Both the position numbers and the translations under genes were made by a program. 44,138 nucleotides of DNA, taken from assembly GCA_947442255.1 (NCBI GenBank), contig CANEVO010000019.1, positions 1 through 44,138 on the forward strand. The letters run 5' to 3'. The notes below the pieces were generated by a model. It made no database searches and was not told where the DNA came from. It worked only from the letters and a program-made list of their open reading frames with translations. This stretch comes from Opitutia bacterium. Lineage in GTDB: Bacteria > Verrucomicrobiota > Verrucomicrobiae > Opitutales > Opitutaceae. Of the stretch, positions 25,837 to 34,373 are shown piece by piece (the stretch's first letter is position 1; every line of letters starts with the position of its first letter).

Positions 25837-26528
25837 TCAGGGCTGGGCCGCTCCGGTCTCCGCCGGCTTTTCCCCGCGGAGCAGCCGCCACGGAAAAAAA
25901 TAAACCGCGTAGACCACGGCATAGACGAAAAAGTTTTCCAGCCGGGCGAAATGCGCGAAGGCAAAAAAGAAAATCAGCAGGTGCAGCCGCACGACGTTGC
26001 GGTACGGCGCCATCATGCCCTGGAACCCGGCGCCAGCCGAAACGCCGCCCGTTCCGCGATCACCGCGGCCGGCAGGAACCAGCCATAACGCTGCAGCACC
26101 AGCCAGTAGAGCGCCGGACCGGGCGATGATTTCGCCGCGCCCGAGGGGTCGACGGGGAAGAAGCTGTTCAGGAAGACCGAGTGGACAAAGTGAAACATTC
26201 CGAAATGCACCGTGAAGCATGCCAGCATGAACAATCCCCCCACCAGGAAGATCGTGCCGCCGATCGCGGCGGGCGCCACCGCGTCAGCCGGCAGGTCCGC
26301 TCGCCCCTGCCAGACTTTGCCGCCGATGAAGACCATCGGGCCGAAGATGGACCAGACGATCACGGCATAACCGACCACGAAGCTCGACAGCCACAGGCTC
26401 CACACCAGATCCGTCGTCTGCCAGCCGGCAAACCACGCCACCGCGAGACCGCCGGCAAATGCCAGCGCATCGGGCCAGGCGTTCGCCCAGCGCCGATCCG
26501 CCGCTGCTGCCGAAGCGTCCGCGTTCAC
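25837..26528 (-). pseudogene. DUF6498-like membrane protein, frameshifted
   Basis: A GTG start at 26528 overlaps the stop of the VOC gene (GTGA). The first ~165 residues have four or more membrane helices (DALAFAGGLAVAWFAG; LWLSSFVVGYAVIVW; IFLVGGLFMLACFTVHFGMF with FVHSVFLNSFF) and stop at 26013. The expected continuation, FQGMMAPYRNVVRLHLLIFF and FVYAVVYAVYFFPWRLLR, lies in a second frame that runs to 25837. The 692-base total is not a multiple of three, consistent with a single indel at about 26020-26050. The conserved QGMMAPYRNVV-LHL part resembles DUF6498 proteins. Function is unknown. A sequencing error is possible because both halves are well preserved. Confidence 0.6.
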
Positions 26529-26905
26529 TTGGGGCGCTGAATCAGCTCCACTTCGTAACCCTCGGGCGCGTCGATGAACGCAATCACGGACCCGCTGCTG
26601 GTCGGCGTCGGGCCGTCGCTGAGCTTGAATCCCTTCCGCTCCAACTGCGCCGTAAACGCCGTGAGGTCGTCGACCTCGAACGCGAGGTGCATCAGATCGG
26701 GCTGCACCTGCACGGACGGGCTGTTGGGCAGCTGGCAGATTTCGATCTCCTCGTCGCTGTTCGGCGTGGCGAGGAACACGATCTGGGCGCCCCGCGGCGA
26801 GACGCTGCGCCGCGCCACCTTGAGCTCGAGCGCCTGCTCGTAGAATTTCACGGTGCGTTCGATATCGTTCACCCGCATCCGGGTGTGGAGGAGTTTCTTG
26901 ACCAT
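26525..26905 (-). CDS. Glyoxalase I-like (VOC superfamily) protein
   Basis: 126 residues, the size of bacterial lactoylglutathione lyases. Two beta-alpha-beta-beta-beta modules are visible: LLHTRMRVNDIERTVKFYEQ (H7) with EEIEICQ (E55), then LMHLAFEVDDL (H73) with GYEVELIQ (E118 or E120). The His-Glu-His-Glu set matches the metal ligands of glyoxalase I, which converts the methylglyoxal-glutathione adduct to lactoylglutathione. Other VOC functions are possible because no substrate-specific motif is diagnostic. ATG 26905 fits the family N-terminus (MVKKLLHTRMRV). Its stop overlaps the start of the frameshifted DUF6498 gene, so the two are translationally coupled. Confidence 0.82.
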   Translation of the reverse strand: MVKKLLHTRMRVNDIERTVKFYEQALELKVARRSVSPRGAQIVFLATPNSDEEIEICQLPNSPSVQVQPDLMHLAFEVDDLTAFTAQLERKGFKLSDGPTPTSSGSVIAFIDAPEGYEVELIQRPK

Positions 26906-27089
26906 GCGGCGAGTGTGCGGATTTCCCGCCGTTTGCGCAAGCCGACGGCACAGCCCGCCTCGTGCGGCCTTCGCTCGTGACCGCGAGCCACGGAGTCCTC
27001 GCAATTCCCGCAAATGCATCGTGCCATCGGATCCGGATGGACTGCCGTGATCACGCCTGCTCCGAATAACCACCTCCCCCCTTCACACC

Positions 27090-28040
27090 ATGCCGCTCGA
27101 CCTCGCCGCCATCCGCACCGCTCACGATCGCATCCGCCCCTACATCCACCGCACCCCCGTGCTCACCAGTGCGCGCCTGGATGCGGCGAGCGGCGGATCG
27201 CTCTTTTTCAAATGCGAGAATTTCCAGAAGGTCGGCGCGTTCAAGGCCCGCGGCGCGATGAATGCCGTGCTCGCCCTCGACGAAGCGACCGCCCGTCCCG
27301 GCGTGGTCGCCCATTCCTCGGGCAACCACGGTGCCGCCCTCGCCCGCGCGGCCCGGCTGCGCGGCATCACGGCGCAGATCGTGATGCCATCGAATTCCTC
27401 CAAGGTGAAGGTGCGTGCCGTGGAGGGTTACGGCGCCAAGGTCATTTTTTGTGAACCCACCGCAGCCGCACGCGTGGCCACCTGCGCCCGCGTCATCGCC
27501 GAGACGGGCGCCACGCTGATTCACCCCTTCGAAAACGAACACGTGATGGCGGGCCAGGGCACCGCAATGATCGAATTGCTGGAGGATATCGCCGACCTCG
27601 ATGTCATGCTGTGCTCCGTCGGCGGCGGGGGACTGCTGAGCGGCACCGCGGTCGCAGCCAAGAGCCTCCGGCCCTCCATCAAGGTGATCGGGACCGAACC
27701 CGCCAACGCCAGCGACGCCTTCCAGTCGTTCCAGGCCAAGCGGCTCGTGGCCCTTGAAACGACCGACACCATTGCCGACGGGCTGCGCGGCAATATCGGC
27801 GCACCGAACTTCGAGGTCTTCCAACGCTACGTCGACGATATCGTGACCGTGACCGAGGAAGGCATCGTCGCGGCGATGCGGGAAGTGTGGGAAACCCTGA
27901 AGATCGTCATCGAGCCGTCCGCCGCCGTGCCGTATGCCGCGGTCCTCGAAAAGAAGGTCGACGTCCGCGGCCGGCGCGTCGGCATGATCTTTTCCGGCGG
28001 CAACATCGATCTCGACGCGCTGCCCTGGGTGAAGCGCTGA
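27090..28040 (+). CDS. PLP-dependent serine/threonine dehydratase or serine racemase-like enzyme
   Basis: 316 residues of fold-type II PLP enzyme without an ACT regulatory domain. The PLP lysine is K52 in FQKVGAFKARGA; the substrate loop is SSGNHGAA (about 76-83); the phosphate-binding glycine loop is GGGGLLSG (about 178). The length and motifs fit serine racemase and catabolic threonine dehydratases, which deaminate L-serine or L-threonine to keto acids or racemise serine; the sequence does not settle which. It is transcribed divergently from the VOC gene and has no downstream partner. Lack of an ACT domain argues against isoleucine-inhibited biosynthetic IlvA. Confidence 0.88.
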   Translation: MPLDLAAIRTAHDRIRPYIHRTPVLTSARLDAASGGSLFFKCENFQKVGAFKARGAMNAVLALDEATARPGVVAHSSGNHGAALARAARLRGITAQIVMPSNSSKVKVRAVEGYGAKVIFCEPTAAARVATCARVIAETGATLIHPFENEHVMAGQGTAMIELLEDIADLDVMLCSVGGGGLLSGTAVAAKSLRPSIKVIGTEPANASDAFQSFQAKRLVALETTDTIADGLRGNIGAPNFEVFQRYVDDIVTVTEEGIVAAMREVWETLKIVIEPSAAVPYAAVLEKKVDVRGRRVGMIFSGGNIDLDALPWVKR

Positions 28041-28070
28041 ACCGGCTGCTTCCTGACGACGCGGCGGCCC

Positions 28071-28295
28071 TCACCGCGCCAGTTCGCCCCACTCTTCGGC
28101 TGGAATGGCCGGTCCATCGAGCAGCCTAGCCAGTTTCGCCCGTCCACTCATGCAGCCATGCACTCCTCCGCTGCGGCGGCGGGCCCGAAACTCAAACGCC
28201 TGTCCCTCCGCCTCGACGACGATCACGGTCCCGGCGGCCGCCAGGCGCCGCATGCGCGGAAATTCCCGCTGAAAGGCGCGGGCGCTGATTTTCAT
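28071..28295 (-). CDS. Orphan antitoxin-like protein
   Basis: 74 residues: MKISARAFQREFPRMRRLAA followed by AGTVIVVEAEGQAFEFRAR and a C-terminus ending IPAEEWGELAR. The N-terminal MKxSxRxFxRxFxxMR pattern and the strand after AAG resemble Phd/YefM-type antitoxin DNA-binding domains. No toxin gene follows; downstream on this strand is the end of the convergent dehydratase gene. It could be a solitary antitoxin, a remnant of a lost pair, or a small regulator. Confidence 0.5.
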   Translation of the reverse strand: MKISARAFQREFPRMRRLAAAGTVIVVEAEGQAFEFRARRRSGGVHGCMSGRAKLARLLDGPAIPAEEWGELAR

Positions 28296-28368
28296 GCGTG
28301 TCAGTCAAATGTGACTGAAGCGCACGTCAAATGGTCTACCCCATCGTGGCGACATTCGCCCACAAGCG

Positions 28369-30519
28369 CTACCGGGCCTTCGCGTCGAGCCAGTCGAAGA
28401 CCAAACGCTGCACGGCGGGCGTGAACCGGTTGAATTCCTCCGGCGTTTTCAAATCGACCTGCCCGAACGGCCCGGCTAATTGCCGGAGCGCGGCCAGATC
28501 CGTGTGCCGGTCGTGCGTGGGCGCAACGACCAGGGTGCGGCGGTTGCCGATGGCGCGGAAGACATCGTCGTAGTCGACCGGCACCTCCGCCGGCGTGTCC
28601 GCATAAAAGCCGAGACGCGGGAGCAGACCGTGCAGGTGGGAGTAGGCGCGAATGCCCTCGGTGTCGCGCGAGGTGCGCAGCGGCGTGATGCCGGCGACCG
28701 AAATCACGCCCGCCGGGCGCGAATCGAGCGCGGCGGTCCACAGCGCAATCTTGCCGCCCAGCGCGTAGCCAAGCAGGTAAATCCGGGTGGGATCGAGGTC
28801 CTCGTGCTGGGTGGCCGCCGTGATCGCGGAACGCGTGTCCGCCACCATCTTCCCGAGCAGCGACCAGTGGGGATAACGCCGGTAGAAATCCTGCGCATGC
28901 TCGATCCGCGTGCCGAATCCGATCTGATCGAAGGACAGCACGGCATAGCCCCGCTTGATGAGTTCCACGAACGGCGCCTTCGCCCTCCACACGTAGCCGT
29001 TGGCGTGCGCGTAGGGATGCAGCCAGATGACGACCGGGAGCTTTTTTCCGCCGGCGGCCGGCAGGTAGAGGTCGGCCTTGATATCCGTCCCGAGTGAAAT
29101 CGGCACCACCTTCATCGAGCGATCCGCCGGCACCGGCGAAATCAGCCGGATCCAGCCGCCGTCACCCGTGAGCGGTCCGGCGGGATTCGTCGGCTTCTGA
29201 AACGAGATGAGCGGCGGTTCCTCGCCCAGCGCCCAGCGCACCTTGTCCTGCGGCGGTGTCGTCTGTTTCTTTTCGCCGGACGTCTTTAGCCAGTCCTCGA
29301 AGGTGTAGCCGAACACGAAGGCCTGCGGCACGGGCAGTTTGCTCCGGCCGAACACGCTGTCGAGGAAGTCGACGTAGCGCTCGATGTCGCCCGAACTGGT
29401 GGCGTGCAGCCCCTGCCGGAGGTGGAGTCCAAGGTTCTGCGGGGCGCCGAGAAATTCGTACACTTTTTTGGTAGCGCGAAAGTTTTGCTCGAAGCCCAGC
29501 GTGCTGTTGGCCGACTCGGTGTAGGCCGAGGCTAGCAACGCCCCGCGCGGCGCAATCAGCGCGAACAGCGTGTTCTGGTCGACCGGCAGCTTGTCCTCGC
29601 GGCCGATGAAAAAGCGCAGCCGCAGCGAGAACCAGTGCGGGTTGACCTCGATGATCCGCTCCATGGTTTCGTTGGCAAAAGGGTCGCTCGTGTAGCGCCA
29701 GAGATTCGCCTCGCCGGTGTTGCCGCCCGACGCGATCACCGCCCCGATCCGCTCGTCGAACGCCGCGGCCATGACGGCCTGCTTGCCGTTGCGCGAATGG
29801 CCGGTGACGCCGATCTTGCCCGCGTCCACCTCGGGGAGCGTCACGAGATAGTCGACCGCGCGACTCGCCGCCCACGCCCAGCGCCCGAGACACGAAAAGT
29901 CGTAGTCCGGATAAAGCTCGATGAATTTATCGGAGTCATCCTCCTCGCCGTAAAACGGATCGGTTGCCTGGTAGATGCAGCCGATGTAGCCGCGCGCGAC
30001 GGCCGTGGCCACCCATGGTCGCGCCCGGTTGTGATTGGTGAGGAAAACCGGAAACGGTCCCTTGCCCGGGGGAATGATCACCTGCACATGCAACTTGCCG
30101 CGATGTTCCGGTCCGAACTCGAGCAGCACGTCGCGCACGAGGGCGCCGCCGTCGCGGCGTTCGCCCGTGACCACCGCGCGCAAATTACCCGGCGCCGGCG
30201 GCATATGGCCGGTGATCCACTGCTCGACCTGTTTCTTGAGCTCGATCCGGCGGGCCGCCCATTGCTCGCGGGTGCGGACGCCCTCGAGCGGATCCGGCGC
30301 AAAGGGGATCGACCGCATCTTGGAGAAATCCGGCGGCAGCTCGCCCGTGCGCTTCTGCCAGGCCTCCCACGTGGCATCGACGGCGTTGATCCGGCCGCGC
30401 GGCTCCTTCGTCGGCGCCAAAATCCGCATCGATTCCAGATCCGTTTGTGGGCCATTCTGCCCCGCCAACGGGGTGAAAATGACCACCGCGGCCAGCCCAA
30501 ACATCATGAGATATCGCAT
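28369..30519 (-). CDS. Two-domain alpha/beta hydrolase, CE15-like esterase with a second, probably inactive domain
   Basis: 716 residues with signal peptide (MRYLMMFGLAAVVIFTPLAG). The N-terminal half resembles CE15 glucuronoyl esterases: GVTGHSRNGKQA with nucleophile S242, ASGGNTGEANLWRY, IAPRGALLASA and a likely catalytic H372 (GLHATSSGDIERYVDFL). CE15 enzymes cleave ester bonds between glucuronoxylan and lignin. The C-terminal half is a second alpha/beta hydrolase domain (LPVVIWLHPYAHANGY at about 504-519), but its nucleophile elbow reads G584-Y-A-L-G588, with Ala586 where Ser is expected; a His remains near the C-terminus (H669 or H672). It lies 111 bases downstream of TonB receptor 1 on the same strand. 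The segment DLESMRILAPTKEPRGRINA is repeated in the chimeric remnant at 34.1-34.3 kb. Confidence 0.78.
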   Translation of the reverse strand: MRYLMMFGLAAVVIFTPLAGQNGPQTDLESMRILAPTKEPRGRINAVDATWEAWQKRTGELPPDFSKMRSIPFAPDPLEGVRTREQWAARRIELKKQVEQWITGHMPPAPGNLRAVVTGERRDGGALVRDVLLEFGPEHRGKLHVQVIIPPGKGPFPVFLTNHNRARPWVATAVARGYIGCIYQATDPFYGEEDDSDKFIELYPDYDFSCLGRWAWAASRAVDYLVTLPEVDAGKIGVTGHSRNGKQAVMAAAFDERIGAVIASGGNTGEANLWRYTSDPFANETMERIIEVNPHWFSLRLRFFIGREDKLPVDQNTLFALIAPRGALLASAYTESANSTLGFEQNFRATKKVYEFLGAPQNLGLHLRQGLHATSSGDIERYVDFLDSVFGRSKLPVPQAFVFGYTFEDWLKTSGEKKQTTPPQDKVRWALGEEPPLISFQKPTNPAGPLTGDGGWIRLISPVPADRSMKVVPISLGTDIKADLYLPAAGGKKLPVVIWLHPYAHANGYVWRAKAPFVELIKRGYAVLSFDQIGFGTRIEHAQDFYRRYPHWSLLGKMVADTRSAITAATQHEDLDPTRIYLLGYALGGKIALWTAALDSRPAGVISVAGITPLRTSRDTEGIRAYSHLHGLLPRLGFYADTPAEVPVDYDDVFRAIGNRRTLVVAPTHDRHTDLAALRQLAGPFGQVDLKTPEEFNRFTPAVQRLVFDWLDAKAR

Positions 30520-30608
30520 AGGTCCAAGGCGTCGAATGTTGTTGTTTTGAATACTGCGCAGCCCGGCGACCAGACTGCGATCGAGCAGTTATTGTCCATG
30601 AGCAGTGT

Positions 30609-30626
30609 GCACCGCTTCCGCGGTGC
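30609..30626 (-). terminator. Hairpin just after TonB receptor 1
   Basis: GCACCGC and GCGGTGC form a perfect 7-bp stem with a four-base loop, starting 4 bases past the receptor stop codon. No U-tract follows. It may be a terminator or attenuator that lowers expression of the downstream esterase. Confidence 0.4.
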
Positions 30627-30630
30627 TGCG

Positions 30631-33630
30631 CTAGTACCGCCCCTGGATGCCGGCCGCAATCCCGGGATAAACCAACCGCGTGGTGGAAACCCGGTCGCGG
30701 AACGCCCGATAACTGCTGACTTCCGCCCTCCGGAAAATGTTATCCCAATTGAAATAGAAGCTCGTCCGATTCGAAATCTTGTAAGTGAATTTTGCCGACG
30801 TGACGACGCGGGGGGCCTCATAGGTTAGCAATGCCGCATTGGTCGAAACCGAAGTCAGGTAGGTATCCAGCCAGTTGGTTTGCACGCGCACCTCGTATTT
30901 GCTGAAACGGTAATTAAGCGCAATGTTGCCCGTCCTCGGCCGAAACCCGGCGACTTGAGTGGTGGCGACCGTCCCACCGTAGTCACCCTTGGTCTGCAAC
31001 TGAGTGTAATTCATGTTCACGCCAAAACCGCTCAAGAATCCCGGCAAAAAGGTGAACTGCTGCTGGTAGTTGACCTCGAACCCGCGGTAGCGGGCGTCAC
31101 CGCCGTTGGCGGTCGTCGTGATGGCGTAGCCACTGTATAGGCCGTCAAAGCCGTTGGACGCTCCGGCCGGCACCACGCGGCTGCTGTCGGTATAGATAAA
31201 ATCACTGACCTCCTTGAGGAAGAAACTCGTGGAAAAAAGTCCGATGGGCTCGAAATAATATTCTAGGGTAAAGTCGAAGTTGTTCGCTCGTTGCGGCTTC
31301 AAGGACGTGTTTGCCACCGTCAGCCGTTCCGCCTGCTCATTGACCGTCAGGCTCGGGATGATCGACGCGATACCCGGGCGTCCGATGCTGGTCGAATAAC
31401 TCGCCCGGGCGAGCAAGCCGCTGGGATCGGAATATCTGAAATGAATCCCGGGAAAGACATTCCGGTATTTGCCTTCGGAGTGAATCCGATCGCCCCAATC
31501 ATAATAGGCACGGCGCTTGATTTCCTCCTCGGTCAAGGTGCCGACAAACGCGGCCCGCCGAGCAGCTTCCGCGGCATTAATGGAACGGTTGACCGGTCCG
31601 TTGCCCTGGGTGGTGGTTTCCTCAACCCGCAGGCCCGCGAGGATGCCGAGGCGCTGAATCTGCACATTACCCATCACATAAGCGCTTGCGATCGATTCCC
31701 TCACATCCTGCAAGCTCAGCAAGCGTTGCACATACTTGTAGCTCAGATTCTCCGGGAAATATTCCGGATGGTCTTCTTTGTACTGGGCAAGGTAAAGTAG
31801 GTCAGCCCACGGGGCCTGGCGTTGGCCGCTGATCGTTTTGTTTACCCAGGAGCTGCGGTCGATAAACTGTCCCAAACCGCCGGGACCGGTGAAGGTGTAG
31901 CTGTGCTGCTTGTTGTCCCTTTCGCGACGTTGCTGCTGGTACTGAAAGCCGGTCTTAACGAACGTCGGCACCGCCAGTTCAAAACTCTTTTTGAGATTAA
32001 CGCGGCCTTCGGTGATAATCGCGTCCGCACTGTTGTGATTCTGTGTCATCGTCAGCGTGGTGTAGCTGTTCAGATTATAGGCATTGGGCCCTGCCGTCTG
32101 GGTGATTATCGGCCAGGCTGCGTCCCGGCGTTTGTCGACGATGAAGCCGATGTTGGTCAGGCCGGCGAAAGTAAAGGTGCCTTTCGGCCGGCCGGGAAAG
32201 CTGCGCTCGAAAGGCGCGTAATACTGATAGCCGTTGGACATCGAAACGGTCGCGCTGTAATCGATCTGCAGGTTGTCCAGTTTATGCACCACGGCGGACT
32301 GAAAGCGGTAGTTGTTGCTCACGTTGTCATAGGCCGTCTCGGTCATTTGCGCGATGGTGGCGACGTTGGGCAGCGCCTCGGAATAGGCTTCACTGTAACC
32401 GGGCGCAAAGCGGGCGGCGCTGTCTCCAGTTTGGAAAAGGTGGGTCCGGGTTTCCGGGTTTTCGTGATAGAGGTTGTGCACGCCGGTCAGCGTAACGACG
32501 GTCCGGTCGCTCAGCTTGTATTCCAGCTTCAAATTCATGTTGCGGCGGGTGTGCGGGCCGGCGGCCGCCGTCACGCGTTCGCTGACATTCCGAATGTAGG
32601 CGGGGCGCGTAAGGACCGACTGATAGTTGAAGAGGGCATCTTCCGAGCCGCCAAACTGGGTGTTGCGCGAGTAGCTGAAGGAAATCCCTAGGTTCTTTTT
32701 GCTACCCAACACATCCGAGTAAGTGAACGCCACCGACGGTGTGATGCCCTTGATCGGCTCGGAATTCCACCGCTTTTCGGGTTCTGCCCGGCCGCCAGTT
32801 CGGCCGAGTTTGTGCACGGCCCCGATCGAGTAAGTGAAAGAGCGTGGATTCGCCCGGCTGAAGGCGGTACGCGTGATCATGTTGACACTCCCGCCGATCG
32901 AGCTGGCCGGCATATCGGGCGTGGGCGCCTTGGTCACTTCGATACTCTCCACCATGGAAAGCGACGCCTGGAGAAAATCGAAGAATCGATTGGTGCCGGA
33001 GGAATTCGTGTTCGCCATCTGCACGCCGTCCATCTCCACCGTGTTCAGGCTGGAATCGATACCCCGCACCATCACTTCACGCACCAACCCGGTATCGGTT
33101 ACGATATTGATGCCGGGCAGCTTTTGCAGGAATGCGCCGACATTGTCTTCGGTGGCCGTGCCAAAGGCGTCGCCCGCCACCACATTTTTCACATTGGGTG
33201 CCTGTCGCTGCCGCGTCGTGGCGAGCGCACTGCCTTCCCGCTCGCCCGCCACCGTAAATTTTTCCATCCGGTAGACATCCGCCGTCAGACCGATTTCCCT
33301 CACCACGGTCGCGCCGTCGGCGACGGACACCGGGGTTTTCTGGGAATCCAAGCCCGTGTAGGAACCCGCCAAGGTGTAGTTCCCGGCAGGCACCCGCAAG
33401 CGGTAGGTGCCGTCACGCTCGGTGACCGTCGAAAACGTGGTTCCTTCCAACAACACAACCGCGCCTTCGAGGTTGGCGTTGGTCGCCGCATTACTTACGC
33501 GACCGGTGATCAATCCGAGACGTTGACTCGCCGCTACGACATTTCCGTCCGCCGCGTAAACAACCTGAAAAGCGGCCATGACAAGACCAAGCCATGTAAT
33601 CAGCGGGGCGATGGGGTTCTTTCGTTTCAT
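30631..33630 (-). CDS. TonB-dependent outer-membrane receptor 1
   Basis: 999 residues. The signal peptide begins MKRKNPIAPLITWLGLV. A carboxypeptidase-regulatory-like domain follows (about 40-115; GLITGRVSNAATNANLEGAV), then the plug (NVVAGDAFGTATEDNVGAFL; MVRGIDSSLNTVEMDGVQM; IGGSVNMITRT, about 145-255) and a 22-strand barrel ending in GIQGRY. It lacks an STN signalling domain. It imports a large ligand using TonB energy; substrate unknown, but the downstream esterase suggests plant glycans. Its N-terminus and 5' leader match those of receptor 2. Upstream lies the decayed 3' end of a fecR gene, so its former anti-sigma partner is gone. Confidence 0.92.
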   Translation of the reverse strand: MKRKNPIAPLITWLGLVMAAFQVVYAADGNVVAASQRLGLITGRVSNAATNANLEGAVVLLEGTTFSTVTERDGTYRLRVPAGNYTLAGSYTGLDSQKTPVSVADGATVVREIGLTADVYRMEKFTVAGEREGSALATTRQRQAPNVKNVVAGDAFGTATEDNVGAFLQKLPGINIVTDTGLVREVMVRGIDSSLNTVEMDGVQMANTNSSGTNRFFDFLQASLSMVESIEVTKAPTPDMPASSIGGSVNMITRTAFSRANPRSFTYSIGAVHKLGRTGGRAEPEKRWNSEPIKGITPSVAFTYSDVLGSKKNLGISFSYSRNTQFGGSEDALFNYQSVLTRPAYIRNVSERVTAAAGPHTRRNMNLKLEYKLSDRTVVTLTGVHNLYHENPETRTHLFQTGDSAARFAPGYSEAYSEALPNVATIAQMTETAYDNVSNNYRFQSAVVHKLDNLQIDYSATVSMSNGYQYYAPFERSFPGRPKGTFTFAGLTNIGFIVDKRRDAAWPIITQTAGPNAYNLNSYTTLTMTQNHNSADAIITEGRVNLKKSFELAVPTFVKTGFQYQQQRRERDNKQHSYTFTGPGGLGQFIDRSSWVNKTISGQRQAPWADLLYLAQYKEDHPEYFPENLSYKYVQRLLSLQDVRESIASAYVMGNVQIQRLGILAGLRVEETTTQGNGPVNRSINAAEAARRAAFVGTLTEEEIKRRAYYDWGDRIHSEGKYRNVFPGIHFRYSDPSGLLARASYSTSIGRPGIASIIPSLTVNEQAERLTVANTSLKPQRANNFDFTLEYYFEPIGLFSTSFFLKEVSDFIYTDSSRVVPAGASNGFDGLYSGYAITTTANGGDARYRGFEVNYQQQFTFLPGFLSGFGVNMNYTQLQTKGDYGGTVATTQVAGFRPRTGNIALNYRFSKYEVRVQTNWLDTYLTSVSTNAALLTYEAPRVVTSAKFTYKISNRTSFYFNWDNIFRRAEVSSYRAFRDRVSTTRLVYPGIAAGIQGRY

Positions 33631-33645
33631 CAGTTTTTGGGGTTC
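33631..33645 (-). promoter_or_regulatory. Conserved leader of receptor 1
   Basis: The bases directly before the start codon read CGAACCCCAAAAACTG. The leader of receptor 2 (39661-39674) reads CGAACCCCAAAAAATT, and the identity continues into ATGAAACGAAAGAA. Neither contains a Shine-Dalgarno sequence. The rest of 33646-33906 holds no gene I can support and probably contains the promoter. Confidence 0.45.
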
Positions 33646-33906
33646 GGATAGTCTCAGTTAGTGCTTTCGGATCAAAAAATCAAAGAAGGCGGAGCCGTCG
33701 AACCTCCGGTGAGGAATACCTAAGCAACGCCATGCCGTTCCCTAGGGCACGATTCGCGCTGAGCGAACCACGGAGCAAAGAGGGCTTGATTCGATAGACG
33801 AAAACTATCGACGAAGTCACTAAAGAATTTTTATCCAAATCAAAGCGGGCACGGCCGACGAAACACACGCATCGTGTCGGGCCACCCGGTTTCGTCCTGA
33901 TGACGC

Positions 33907-34298
33907 TCAGCAAACACGCCTAAATCCCCTCGGTAAATCGACGTCGTTCACCGGAGGTTTACCGGCCAAAGGCTGGGCGCTCAGCCGGGCATCACCCATC
34001 AACACGCGGTGGCGGCTCCAGCGGTTGAGTCAGCCCCAACTTATTCCAGCGATCCGAGACTTAACCCCACCTGCCGGCCCGTGCCACGCCAAGACTCGGC
34101 CCCTGCGTCCGCCGCCACGTCCGCCACGTTGGCCACCGTGGCATCGACCGCGTTGATCCGGCCGCGCGGCTCCTTCGTCGGCGCCAGAATCCGCATCGCT
34201 TCCAGATCCCTGCGCTGCTGTTCCTGGGCCATCGACGTCCCGAGGAGCAGAATCCAGCCAAGACAAATTCCACGACGAACAAATCGGGGTAAGTTCAT
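33907..34298 (-). pseudogene. Chimeric remnant: start of a CE15-like esterase gene joined to the end of a fecR gene
   Basis: From ATG 34298 the frame gives a signal peptide (MNLPRFVRRGICLGWILLLG) and RDLEAMRILAPTKEPRGRIN followed by AVDAT, nearly identical to residues 27-50 of the intact esterase; 34138-34209 matches 30371-30442 at 69 of 72 bases by my alignment. After AVDAT the sequence instead resembles the periplasmic part of the nearby FecR protein: GRQVGLSLGSLE against SRQVKFSLEPLE, then a TAA at 34041 and a one-base loss, then LNRWSRHRVLMGDARLSAQP against LNRYNRHRLVIGDARLGSQR, ending at a TGA at 33907. The order and polarity are what a deletion between two tandem modules would leave. 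Confidence 0.75.
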
Positions 34299-34373
34299 GC
34301 CGCCGACGTTGAGCGAAATTCCCGCCGACGACCAGCGCAGGTTGAAACGAACCCTCGCGCCGGCACCAATCGC

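Noticed and set aside
33680..33913. 77-codon minus-strand frame upstream of receptor 1
   Set aside because: No family resemblance; overlaps the fecR remnant end and the probable promoter region.
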